Of a stretch of DNA of 59,113 nucleotides, positions 33,652 to 41,861 are shown in pieces (position 1 is the first letter of the stretch; the number at the start of each line of letters is the position of its first letter). The notes under the pieces were generated by a model, which saw only the letters and a list, made by a program, of their open reading frames with translations, had not been told where the DNA came from and ran no database searches. This stretch comes from Polyangiaceae bacterium (GTDB lineage: Bacteria; Myxococcota_A; Polyangia; Polyangiales; Polyangiaceae): the NCBI GenBank assembly GCA_025937835.1, contig JAICQO010000033.1, forward strand, positions 1 to 59,113, given 5' to 3'. The translations under genes were made by a program, and so were the position numbers.

Positions 33652-34626
33652 TCACGGGCTGTAACCGAGGCCCACGCCGCTCGACAGCCACGGTTGGCCC
33701 AGGCGCGAGAGCTCGGTGCCGCTCGCCCGGACGGTGACCGCCGGGAGCATCACGGAGAGCTCGAGGAACAAGAACGTCTTGAGGTGCCGCGTCTGCCAGG
33801 CGGCGAAGCCACGGAGCGCGAACAGCGACACCTGCGTGGAGCGTTCGGTGCCTTCGTAGCCGGGCTTCGCGCGTGGCACTGCCGACAACCACGCCATGCC
33901 ACCGCCGGCGCCCGCCCCGGCGCTGAACCCGCGCTGCGTCACGGGGGCGACGACGAGCTCCAAGGTCACGCGGCGGAGGAACAGTGTCACGTCGCCGGCA
34001 GCCGTCTGGACGGGCAGCCCGCCGAGGGTGAGCCCGCCCGACGGTTCCAGCGAAACCCAGGGGTGCAGTGGCACGCGCACGCCGACGCTCGTCGCCGCCG
34101 CCACACTGGAGGCACCCCGCGAGCCGACACCACCGAGAGCAACCCAGGGCCACAGCGACAACGGCGGTGCTTCCTCGACGCGAGGGGCTTCGTTCCGGCG
34201 CTTGCTCTCGGGCGGCAGCTCGAAGCGTCGCGCACGAAGCACCTCGCTGACGCGCAGCGCGACGGCACCTTCCGCGACCGCGCCCTGGCGCACGTCGTCT
34301 TGCACGAGCACCGGCGGACGACCCGAATGAGGCGCCACGATGGCGATGCCCTGGAGCCCCTCGCGCCCGACGCCGACGGCGCCGGCGGCATCGGGTTCCG
34401 TGGCGGCTTCGAGAACCTCGAGCTCGAGCTCGTCGAGATTGAGGGCGGTGCTCGGCCGCAGCACGAGCTCCACGTCACTCGCCAACAGCTCCGCGACGAC
34501 AGCGCGTTCTCCCGACGGCCAGGCGTGCTCGGACGTGGCGGGTGGCTCGAGGACAATCACCCTCGGGGCTGCACCGGCGACGGAGGCCGCGGCGAACAGC
34601 GCGGCCGCGACGAGCCCGCACCTCAT
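33652..34626 (-). CDS. Exported predicted outer-membrane protein of an ECF-sigma operon
   Basis: The 324-aa product begins with a signal peptide (MRCGLVAAALFAAASVAGA). A compact domain (about 20-135, RVIVLEPPATSEHAWPSGE to VSEVLRARRFELP) is followed by a Pro linker and a C-terminal half of alternating strands (WVALGGVGSRGASSVAAATSVGVRVP, WVSLEPSGGL, LELVVAPV) ending SSGVGLGYSP. I recognise no named family. Its ATG overlaps the stop of the FecR-TPR gene by 4 bases, so it is the third gene of the operon sigma, FecR-TPR, this protein. The layout parallels 3126-5462, where a protein of similar build is the first gene. Confidence 0.65.
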   Translation of the reverse strand: MRCGLVAAALFAAASVAGAAPRVIVLEPPATSEHAWPSGERAVVAELLASDVELVLRPSTALNLDELELEVLEAATEPDAAGAVGVGREGLQGIAIVAPHSGRPPVLVQDDVRQGAVAEGAVALRVSEVLRARRFELPPESKRRNEAPRVEEAPPLSLWPWVALGGVGSRGASSVAAATSVGVRVPLHPWVSLEPSGGLTLGGLPVQTAAGDVTLFLRRVTLELVVAPVTQRGFSAGAGAGGGMAWLSAVPRAKPGYEGTERSTQVSLFALRGFAAWQTRHLKTFLFLELSVMLPAVTVRASGTELSRLGQPWLSSGVGLGYSP

Positions 34627-35888
34627 TTCGAATCGGCGCGGGCGACGAGTGCGCGGGCGCGATCGGCGACCGCACCCGTCGGATGAAAGCGGAGGTAGTC
34701 GCGCGCCACCGCCGTGGCGCCGCCCGTATCGCCCGAGGCGAGCAAGATGCTCATCAGGCTCGCGCGCGCGTCGGCCGCGAGGCGGCCCGTCGGCGATTCA
34801 GCGAGGAACACGCGCAGCCAGCGCGCGGCGGCTTTGGGATCGCGATCCAGCTGCTCGGAAATCCGCGCGAGGTATAGCGCGGCGAGCCCGGCCGCAGGTC
34901 GACCCGGGAAGCGATCGCGAACCGCGAGCATGGCCTGCCGGGCGCGCCCGCGCTGGCTCGTATAGCGGGCAGCATTGCCGAGGCCGAGCAGGTCTCCCTC
35001 GGAGAGCTCGGTGAGGACGCGCTCGAACCCCTGGGCTTCGGCGAGCGCCACCGCGTCTCGATATTTCCCCGACTTCGTGAGCTCGGCGATCGTCGGAGGA
35101 GGGTCGGTTGAAGGCGGAGTGGCGCTCGCGCGAGGCGACCGCGGCGTCTCGATCGCCGAAGGCGCGGCAGGCGACGGCGCGGGCTCCAGCGCCAGCTCGG
35201 GGCCGGCCTCGGCCTCGGCCTCGGCATCGGCCTCGGCATCGGCTGAAGCCACGAGCGGCGGCGGCGCGGGCGGCGGACGCCGCTCCCACTGCTGCCCCGG
35301 GTCCAACTGCAGGGCACCCGCGCCGAGCTCACCGCCCGTCACGCGCACGCGACCCTCGGTCACCGCGACGCGGAACGTGTGGCTCGCTTGCTGCCAATCC
35401 ACCGTGAACCTCGTGCCAACGACGTGGACCTCGTACGGACCGGCGACGATGGTCCAACTCGCGCCGTCGCGATGCTTCACGCTCGCCTCGAGCCTCCCGC
35501 TCTTCAGCGCGAGCTCGGTGTGCTGCGGGTCCAACCGCACCACGCGGGCAGCCGCTCGGGGCTCCAGCAGCACGCGGCTGCCGTCCGAGAAGTCGATGGT
35601 CTCGGCGCGCTCACCGGTGGTGACGGTCGAGGATGCAACCAGCTCGCTGCCGCCGCGTAAGCTCGCCGTCGAGGTTTCGGCCCGGCCACGCCAAACGAAG
35701 ACGGCCGCGACGGCGATGGCCGTTGCGAGCAGACCCGCGGCTAGCTCCCAGCGCACTTTGCCGAGCGGCCGCCCGCCACGGTGCATGGCCTCGAGCACCT
35801 TGGCGCGCTGCACGCGGAGCGCGATCTCCGGCGGACCGTCGCCGAGCGCGTCGTCGAGCGCTTTGCCGAACTCACGCTCCGTGCTCAT
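34623..35888 (-). CDS. FecR-type anti-sigma protein with C-terminal TPR region
   Basis: The 421-aa protein has a short cytoplasmic N-terminus, one membrane helix (about 50-66, GLLATAIAVAAVFVW) and a FecR domain (about 80-210, TIDFSDGSRVLLEPRAAARV, YEVHVVGTRFTV, RVAVTEGRVRVTGGE). An acidic low-complexity linker (about 215-230) and TPR-like repeats to the end follow (ELTKSGKYRDAVALAEAQG, FHPTGAVADRARALVA). FecR-type proteins relay periplasmic signals to a cognate ECF sigma factor. Its start overlaps the sigma stop (ATGA). The C-terminus matches that of the 4785-5462 product (P.G.LA.DA...L....A.GD.G.A.A.A...L..HP), indicating related modules. Confidence 0.83.
   Translation of the reverse strand: MSTEREFGKALDDALGDGPPEIALRVQRAKVLEAMHRGGRPLGKVRWELAAGLLATAIAVAAVFVWRGRAETSTASLRGGSELVASSTVTTGERAETIDFSDGSRVLLEPRAAARVVRLDPQHTELALKSGRLEASVKHRDGASWTIVAGPYEVHVVGTRFTVDWQQASHTFRVAVTEGRVRVTGGELGAGALQLDPGQQWERRPPPAPPPLVASADAEADAEAEAEAGPELALEPAPSPAAPSAIETPRSPRASATPPSTDPPPTIAELTKSGKYRDAVALAEAQGFERVLTELSEGDLLGLGNAARYTSQRGRARQAMLAVRDRFPGRPAAGLAALYLARISEQLDRDPKAAARWLRVFLAESPTGRLAADARASLMSILLASGDTGGATAVARDYLRFHPTGAVADRARALVARADSK
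35205..35243 (-). repeat. Hexanucleotide tandem repeat within the FecR-TPR gene
   Basis: Six units of ggcctc/ggcatc in a row encode the acidic linker (alternating Ala-Glu/Ala-Asp). Units of six bases keep frame, so the linker length may vary between strains. Confidence 0.7.
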
Positions 35889-36631
35889 GACTCCCCCTCA
35901 GTACCCGGTCCTTCGCCCGGGGCGTCGCCGGAACGTAAGCTGCCGAGAAGCCGCGCGAGCTCCGGCTCCCGCCCGACGAGCTTCTCGAGCCGCTCGTTGG
36001 CGCGATTGAGGCGGCGCTTGGCCGTGGCCACGGAATACCCGCAGAGCTCCGAAATCTCCGAGAGCGTCTTGCCTTCGAGCGCGTAGAGGAGAAACACCAG
36101 GCGCTCGGCAGCCGGCATCCGATCCAGCACCCGTTTTGCGCGGAGCAAGAAGTCTCTGACTTCGACGTCGTGGACCAGGCTTCGATGCACCTCGTGCTGG
36201 ACCGCATCGCGGAGGAACAGCCGCCTCAGGCGGCGCTTGCGGATCTCGTCGTAGACGGAGTTGACGGTGATCGAGCGCACCCACGGCAGCAGCTTGTCTG
36301 CCTCGCGCACCTGCGAAACGCGGCGAAGCGCGGTCAGAAAAACGTGCTGCACGACGTCGTCGTGATCGGGATCGGCGCCCAGCAGCCGCCAAACGAGTCG
36401 GTTTACCTCGGGCTGGAAGCGGTCGTAAAAGAGCGGCGCTCCGCGGGCCGGGTCCGTGCGCAGCAGCTCGAGCAGCTCACCCATCGAGGGCGGTGACGTC
36501 GACAATCGCGGCAGGGCTCGCTCTCCCAGAGGGGCCGAGCGCCTGGGGCCCTCGCCGGCGCTCGTGCGCACGAGCTCGAGCAAGCTCCGCGCGAGGTGCG
36601 GTCCGGCAGTTGTGGGTAGGGTGAGCCCCAT
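35885..36631 (-). CDS. ECF-type RNA polymerase sigma factor with N-terminal extension
   Basis: The 248-aa protein carries sigma region 2 (LVWRLLGADPDHDDVVQHVFLTALRRV) and region 4 (MPAAERLVFLLYALEGKTLSEISELCGYSVATAKRRLNRANERL). The domains begin after about 60 residues; a downstream ATG (MGELLELLRTDP, residue 50) could be the true start and would give a usual ECF length of about 199 aa. The stop overlaps the FecR-TPR start, indicating sigma/anti-sigma coupling. It is divergent from the lipoprotein gene at 36768, 136 bases away, which could be one of its targets. Confidence 0.87.
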   Translation of the reverse strand: MGLTLPTTAGPHLARSLLELVRTSAGEGPRRSAPLGERALPRLSTSPPSMGELLELLRTDPARGAPLFYDRFQPEVNRLVWRLLGADPDHDDVVQHVFLTALRRVSQVREADKLLPWVRSITVNSVYDEIRKRRLRRLFLRDAVQHEVHRSLVHDVEVRDFLLRAKRVLDRMPAAERLVFLLYALEGKTLSEISELCGYSVATAKRRLNRANERLEKLVGREPELARLLGSLRSGDAPGEGPGTEGES

Positions 36632-36767
36632 GCGCTAGTCGCATCATGGACGTCCAGGGGCCCGCCGGCAGCGCACAAAAGAACCGCGTGCCGGCAATCT
36701 GCGGACTGCCGCAAGAAAACTGAGCTCGGTCTGGGACGCTGCTCGTCTTCTGCGACCACACGCCACG

Positions 36768-37799
36768 ATGAACGCCGTCCACTCCCATTTGCCGCGGCGC
36801 GCCGTATACGGCGTGTCCTTGGCACTGTTGTTGCCCTGCTGTTCCGAGGAATCGCCGAACAGCTCGCAGGGTGCGGCGGGAGCCTCCGGGAGCGGCAACG
36901 CCGGAGCGAACACGGGCGGCGCGGCTGCCACGGGGGGAAGCCTGGCCACGGGCGGCAACGTCACGACCGGCGGGAGTGCCGCGACCGGCGGCGGTACCGC
37001 GACCGGCGGCAGTACCGCGACCGGCGGGCACTCCGAGGCCGGTCACGGCGGAACGTCGGGCGGTGGCGCGGGGGCGGGTGGTGCGTCGGGCAGCGGCGGG
37101 AAGGCGGGCTCGGCCGGAGGCAGCGGGATGTGCAGCGCCGGTCAGTACCTGCTCTGCGAGGACTTCGAAGCGCCGTCGCTGCCGAGCGCGTGGACGGCGC
37201 GTGGAGTGGTCTCCATCGCCACCGATCAAGCGAAGCGCGGCATGCGCTCCTTGAAGATCGCCCAGGCGCCGAACGGCGAACGGCGCATCGTGCGCAGCGC
37301 GGCTGGCATCGCGGCAGCGCATTGGGGTCGTGTGTTTTATCGCGTCGAGCTGCCGACCCCCGATGTCTTCGTGCACTCCACGCTCGTCGCCCTCGCGGGC
37401 AATGGACCCGGCATCGGTGTCGCCGAGTACCGCGTCGTCGATACCGTCCAAGACGCGAATCGCAATCATCAGTTTCTCTGGAACGTCCAGCCGAGCGGCG
37501 CCGAATTCGGCAAGGGCAGCAGCTACGACTTTCGCTTCGACGGCGAATGGCACTGCGCCGAGTGGCTCGTGGACGCCACCAATCAAGCTTATCGCTTCTT
37601 CATCGACAGCACCGAAGTGACCCAGATCGCGATCGCAAACGGAGCCGGCAACGACGGCACGGGCGACAACCGGAGCCACATACCCATGAGTTTCACGGAG
37701 CTTCGCGTCGGATGGAACAACTACCAGAGCGCCTCCCCGGGCTTCGTCGCCTGGATCGACGAGCTCGCGATCGGCGCGAGCCGAGTGGGATGCGAATGA
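36768..37799 (+). CDS. Linker lipoprotein with C-terminal beta-sandwich, first gene of the DUF1592/DUF1552 operon
   Basis: The 343-aa protein has a lipoprotein signal (LALLLPCC), then about 95 residues of strongly repetitive Gly/Thr/Ala linker (units like TATGGS). The domain after GSGMCSAGQYLLCEDFE ends YQSASPGFVAWIDELAIGASRVGCE. Motifs SLKIAQAP, GRVFYRVELPTP and WHCAEWLVDATNQAYRFFIDS suggest a concanavalin/jelly-roll fold as in polysaccharide-binding or lyase-like proteins. The catalytic centre is not evident. The stop overlaps the next ATG by 4 bases, so co-translation with the DUF1592 gene is expected. Confidence 0.78.
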   Translation: MNAVHSHLPRRAVYGVSLALLLPCCSEESPNSSQGAAGASGSGNAGANTGGAAATGGSLATGGNVTTGGSAATGGGTATGGSTATGGHSEAGHGGTSGGGAGAGGASGSGGKAGSAGGSGMCSAGQYLLCEDFEAPSLPSAWTARGVVSIATDQAKRGMRSLKIAQAPNGERRIVRSAAGIAAAHWGRVFYRVELPTPDVFVHSTLVALAGNGPGIGVAEYRVVDTVQDANRNHQFLWNVQPSGAEFGKGSSYDFRFDGEWHCAEWLVDATNQAYRFFIDSTEVTQIAIANGAGNDGTGDNRSHIPMSFTELRVGWNNYQSASPGFVAWIDELAIGASRVGCE

Positions 37800-39640
37800 C
37801 TCGCTCGCGGAACACCCGGACCCGTGCGCTCGCCGCGCTGGTCGCGCTCGGGTTTTGCGGATGCACCGGCGCGGTGGGTGACGGCACGGTTGCCCCTGCC
37901 GCGGGCGGCGCGTCCGGCGCACCCGTAGCTGGCAGCCCGTCGAATGGCGGCAGCTCCCGCGGCGGCACGAATACCGGTGGCACGTCGTCCGTCGTCCCAG
38001 CTGCCGGCGCACTCAGCAACGGCGGAGCAGACACGGGTGGCGCCGGAAAAGCCCCTGCGCCCAGCGTCGACGAGTTCGACGTCGATCCCAGCACCGCAGC
38101 AGACGGCGTGCCGGTAGCGAGCCGCGTGCTGCGTCTCGGCTACGCCGACTACGACCGCACCGTCGCGGACCTCCTGCATCTGCCGGTGAAGCGATCGACG
38201 GACTTTCCCGCAGAGCAGCCGAACCTCGGTCCCTACGAAGATCTCGGCGCGCGCCGCGTCAGCGAGCCGCTCCAAAATGAGTACGTGCTGAGCGCCGAAG
38301 CGCTCGCAGCTGAGCTCGCCACGAACGCCGCGGCGTTCAATCAGGTCGTGGGCTGCGCCACCGCGAACACGGCCTGCCGCGATTCATTCATCGACGCCTT
38401 TGGCAAACAGGCGTACCGGCGGCCGCTCACGGAAAGCGAGAAGACGCGCTATCGAACGCTCTTCGACCGCGGACCCGAGCTGGTCGCCAGCGGCGACGCG
38501 CTCAAGGACGGCGTTCGGCTCGTCGTCGAAGCGGTGCTTCAGTCGCCGAATTTCCTCTACCGCATCGAAGCCGGCAGAGGAGTCTCGGATGCTCAGGGCG
38601 CCTTGCTCACGGATTATGAGATCGCCGTGCGGCTCTCGTACCTGTTTTGGGGAACACTGCCGGACAGGGAGCTCCTTCTAGCTGCCGACGGCGGTAAGCT
38701 GTCGACCGCCGCGGGTATCGTCGAGCAAGCAAAGCGCTTGGCCGCGTCGCCGCGTGTCGTCGACCGCGTCCTCGATTTCCACGAGCGCTGGCTGCAGCTC
38801 GACGATCTGAGCGGTGTCAGCAAAGACCCGGCGAAATTCCCGCTGTTTTCAGCGGGCCTCGTCAGCTCGATGGTCGAAGAAACGCGGCGGTTCGTGGAAG
38901 AGGTGACCCTCACCCAGAACGGCGGCGTGCGGTCACTGCTGACGGCGCCCATCGGCTTCGTGAACGACGACCTGGCGCGACTGTACGGGCTCAACGGCTC
39001 GTTTGGCCCCGGCCTCCAGCGCGTTGAGTTCGACGGCAGCACGCAGCGCCTCGGCATCCTGACCCAAGCCGCGTTCTTGTCGGGGCACAGCTCGGCGACC
39101 ACCCGGACGTCGCCGATCTTGCGCGGCGTGTTCGTGTTGCGCCGGCTCGCGTGTCTCGACATTCCGCCGCCGCCGCCGGGAGCGGAAATGCAGGAGCCGG
39201 AGCAGCCGTCCGCGCAGCCGCTGCGCACCACGCGCGAGTACTTCACGTGGAAGACGTCGATGAGTCAGTGCGCGACCTGCCACACGGTCATCAATCCCGT
39301 CGGCTTCGCCTTCGAGAAGTTCGACGCCATCGGGCAGCTCCGCAGCCTCGAAGCCGACGCGCCCGTGGATGCGTCCGGGACGCTCGGCTTGCCCGACGGC
39401 GATATCGTGTTCGACGGCGCCCGCGAGCTCGTCACCGAGCTCGCCGAACGCTCGCGAGTTCGCGCCTGTTACGCGAAGAACTGGCTTCAATACGCCTACG
39501 CGCGCAAGGAGACCGCGCTGGATTTGCGTACCCTCGCCAGCCTCGCCAAGGGGCTCGCAACCGACGCCTTCGGAGCCCGCGACGTGCTGGTCAGCATGAC
39601 CCAGAGCGCGGCCTTCTCTCACCTCCCGATCCGAGAGTGA
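37796..39640 (+). CDS. DUF1592/DUF1588/DUF1585 lipoprotein (Planctomycete-type cytochrome C-related family)
   Basis: The ATG at 37796 overlaps the previous stop. The 614-aa protein has a lipobox (GFCGC), a short linker, then DUF1587-like RLGYADYDRTVADLL, DUF1595-like FGKQAYRRPLTESEK, DUF1592 (GVRLVVEAVLQSPNFLYRIE, AVRLSYLFWGTLPD, RLGILTQAAFLSGHSSATTRTSPILRG), DUF1588 (SMSQCATCHTVINPVGFAFEKFDAIG, with a CxxCH haem-type motif) and DUF1585 at the end. The set occurs with DUF1552 proteins in Myxococcota and Planctomycetes. The biochemical role is not established; a c-type haem in DUF1588 suggests redox work on the cell surface. Confidence 0.9.
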   Translation: MTRSRNTRTRALAALVALGFCGCTGAVGDGTVAPAAGGASGAPVAGSPSNGGSSRGGTNTGGTSSVVPAAGALSNGGADTGGAGKAPAPSVDEFDVDPSTAADGVPVASRVLRLGYADYDRTVADLLHLPVKRSTDFPAEQPNLGPYEDLGARRVSEPLQNEYVLSAEALAAELATNAAAFNQVVGCATANTACRDSFIDAFGKQAYRRPLTESEKTRYRTLFDRGPELVASGDALKDGVRLVVEAVLQSPNFLYRIEAGRGVSDAQGALLTDYEIAVRLSYLFWGTLPDRELLLAADGGKLSTAAGIVEQAKRLAASPRVVDRVLDFHERWLQLDDLSGVSKDPAKFPLFSAGLVSSMVEETRRFVEEVTLTQNGGVRSLLTAPIGFVNDDLARLYGLNGSFGPGLQRVEFDGSTQRLGILTQAAFLSGHSSATTRTSPILRGVFVLRRLACLDIPPPPPGAEMQEPEQPSAQPLRTTREYFTWKTSMSQCATCHTVINPVGFAFEKFDAIGQLRSLEADAPVDASGTLGLPDGDIVFDGARELVTELAERSRVRACYAKNWLQYAYARKETALDLRTLASLAKGLATDAFGARDVLVSMTQSAAFSHLPIRE

Positions 39641-39644
39641 CCTC

Positions 39645-41057
39645 ATGAGCAAAGCACGCTTTCTCCATCGCAGAGCCTTTCTACGCGGCGTGGCCGGCGT
39701 CTCCGTGGGGCTGCCCCTGCTCGAGAGCATCGGCGGAGGTCCGCTGCAAGCGCAGGAGGCCCAGCCCCAGAAGCGATTCTTGTCGTTCCACTCGAGCAGC
39801 GGCGTCGAGACCGATCGGTTCTGGCCGCAGATCGGCGCTCTGAGCGCCGCCTCGTTCGCGGGCCGCGGCACGGAAGCGCTCGCGTCGTACGCCGATCGGA
39901 TCCTCATCCCGCGTGGTGTTCACGGCTACCCCGTCGGCACCTGGACAGGTCATTCCGAAGCCACCTGCCAGGCCCTGACGGCAGCCGCGCACGTCGATAC
40001 GGTCGCGCAAGGCGCGTCGATCGATCAGGTGATCGCCAAGGCGCTCAACCCCGCGGGGCGCGAGGCGCTCGTGGTGCGTCCTGGTGGTCGCGACGGTGGC
40101 GTGGCCGGCTTCAACTCGATTTCCTATCGCGCTGCCGGGCAGCGGGCAGAGGCGGAGTCGAACCCGTATCGCACCTACCGCGCTCTCATGGGGATGGCGC
40201 CGGCTGCGCCTCCGGACCCCTCGCAGCCGGCGGACGAAGCCGAGCAGCGGCTGCTCGCGAAGCGGCAAAGCGTCATCGACCTCGTCCGCGCCGAGTTCGT
40301 GGAGCTACGCCGCCTCGACCTCAGCCAGAGCGACCAGGAAAAGCTCGACATGCATTTCCAGCTGATCCGCGACGTCGAGGTCGGAATGACTCAGAATCCG
40401 ACGGCGGTCGGCTGCTCCGTCGACGTCGCGACCACGGCTCAGCTGGGAGCGCTCGACGCGAACACCGTCGAAGCCAACGCGAACTTTCCGTCGGTGGCTC
40501 GGCTGTTCGTCAAGCTCCTTGGCTTGGCGCTCGCGTGCGGCTACACACGCTCTGCCGTGCTGCAGTGGGGCGCAGCCGTCGCCGGCTCTCCGACGTACAC
40601 GTGGGACGGGATGAATCACAGCTTCCGCCATCATCCCCTCTCTCACGGCACGACCGAGGACTTCAACGAGACCATGGTAGCCGGTTACAAGGACATGCTC
40701 TTCGCGATCGATCGCTGGAACACCGGCGAGTTCGTGAAGCTGCTCGACCTCTTGGACAGCTACGACGAAGGCGGGGGCCGCTCGCTCCTCGACAACACCC
40801 TGGTGCTCTACACGAACGAGTTCTCGCACGGGCAAGGGCACACCACGGGCGATCTGCCCATCGTCATCGCCGGAGCCAAAGGCACTTTCCAGACCGGCAA
40901 ATCGCTGCTGCTGAGCGGCAGCAAGGCGGACATCGCCGGCGTCACGGGCACGAACGGCCAGAGCCACCGACTACTCTGCACAGTGCTGAACGCCGTCGGC
41001 GTCCCCACCGAGCGCTGGAACGGGGGCTCGGAGCTCACCGAGCTGCGCGCCACCTAG
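39645..41057 (+). CDS. DUF1552 protein with Tat-like signal
   Basis: The 470-aa protein starts with a twin-arginine type signal (HRRAFLRGVAGVSVGLPLLESI) and then shows the DUF1552 pattern: KRFLSFHSSSGVETDRFWPQ, SYADRILIPRGVHGYP, GHSEATCQAL, NEFSHGQGHTTGDLPIVIAG and a C-terminal LLCTVLNAVGVPTERW. The family is related to the DUF1501/sulfatase-like alkaline phosphatase superfamily, and its activity is unproven. Only 4 bases separate it from the DUF1592 gene, the standard pairing. Tat export implies folding, perhaps with a cofactor, before crossing the membrane. Confidence 0.9.
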   Translation: MSKARFLHRRAFLRGVAGVSVGLPLLESIGGGPLQAQEAQPQKRFLSFHSSSGVETDRFWPQIGALSAASFAGRGTEALASYADRILIPRGVHGYPVGTWTGHSEATCQALTAAAHVDTVAQGASIDQVIAKALNPAGREALVVRPGGRDGGVAGFNSISYRAAGQRAEAESNPYRTYRALMGMAPAAPPDPSQPADEAEQRLLAKRQSVIDLVRAEFVELRRLDLSQSDQEKLDMHFQLIRDVEVGMTQNPTAVGCSVDVATTAQLGALDANTVEANANFPSVARLFVKLLGLALACGYTRSAVLQWGAAVAGSPTYTWDGMNHSFRHHPLSHGTTEDFNETMVAGYKDMLFAIDRWNTGEFVKLLDLLDSYDEGGGRSLLDNTLVLYTNEFSHGQGHTTGDLPIVIAGAKGTFQTGKSLLLSGSKADIAGVTGTNGQSHRLLCTVLNAVGVPTERWNGGSELTELRAT

Positions 41058-41242
41058 TGGGGATTCGCGAGCACGGACGGGCGGGGCCGAGATCGAGAGA
41101 CCGCCATTCGCAGGACTTCCCGAACGGTTCGGTAGCCGTCACGCTCCTCCCAGCCTTCGAACGCACACCGAGGCGGGTAGCGCCGAAGAGAGGCAAACCG
41201 CCGCGGTTGCCGGCGCTGCTTTCCGGCACTATTCGTTCGGGC

Positions 41243-41800
41243 ATGAAGCGCTTGGCCGCGGTGATGGTCGTGTCGATCGCAGGCGTTCTGGGCGCTTGCC
41301 AGAAGTCGTCTGCGGGAGGCTCGGAGCCGTCTCCGACCGAACCCGCGCGCACGGAGCTGCTCGCAGTGGGCGCCGAAGCGCCGTCGCTGCGCGCCGACGC
41401 GCACAACGGGGAGACGGTCGATCTCGCGGCGCTGCGCGGCAAGCCCGTGGTCGTCTACTTCTACCCGAAGGATGATACGCCCGGCTGCACGGTCGAGGCG
41501 CAAGAGATCCGCGATGTCTGGTCGGAGCTGCAGAGCTCGGGCGCGGTCGTGATCGGGGTTTCGTCCGACGACGTGGCTTCGCACCAGGCCTTCGCCGAAA
41601 AGCACGCGTTGCCGTTCCTGCTCGTGCCCGATTCGGATCACGCCATCGCGCACAAATTCGGCGTGCCCGTCAGCAACGGCAAGGCCAAGCGCGTCTCGTT
41701 CCTGATCGGCAAGGACGGCAAGGTCGCAAAGGTATTCCCCGACGTGAAGCCGCAGGGGCACGGGCGCGAGCTGGTCGCAGCCATCCGCGCGGCGTCGTAG
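41243..41800 (+). CDS. Lipoprotein peroxiredoxin (BCP/PrxQ type, AhpC/TSA)
   Basis: The start is the ATG at 41243. The 185-aa protein has a lipobox (AGVLGAC, Cys19) and an AhpC/TSA domain with the peroxidatic Cys82 in VVYFYPKDDTPGCTVEAQEI. The usual resolving Cys of PrxQ/BCP five residues later is Gln87, so this looks like a 1-Cys enzyme needing an outside reductant. It would reduce peroxides in the periplasm. It is preceded by a 185-bp gap with no feature I recognise, and followed convergently by the DTW gene. Confidence 0.87.
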   Translation: MKRLAAVMVVSIAGVLGACQKSSAGGSEPSPTEPARTELLAVGAEAPSLRADAHNGETVDLAALRGKPVVVYFYPKDDTPGCTVEAQEIRDVWSELQSSGAVVIGVSSDDVASHQAFAEKHALPFLLVPDSDHAIAHKFGVPVSNGKAKRVSFLIGKDGKVAKVFPDVKPQGHGRELVAAIRAAS

Positions 41801-41861
41801 GGGTTCGAGGGCGGCGCGCAGTCAGGATCCTTACTGCGGCGCACGGGGTTTTGTCCGTGAT

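Noticed and set aside
36900-37110. Repeated acggcggcagtaccgcg-type units, possible CRISPR
   Set aside because: They are codons of the Gly/Thr linker, irregular in length, in frame, with no spacers or cas genes.
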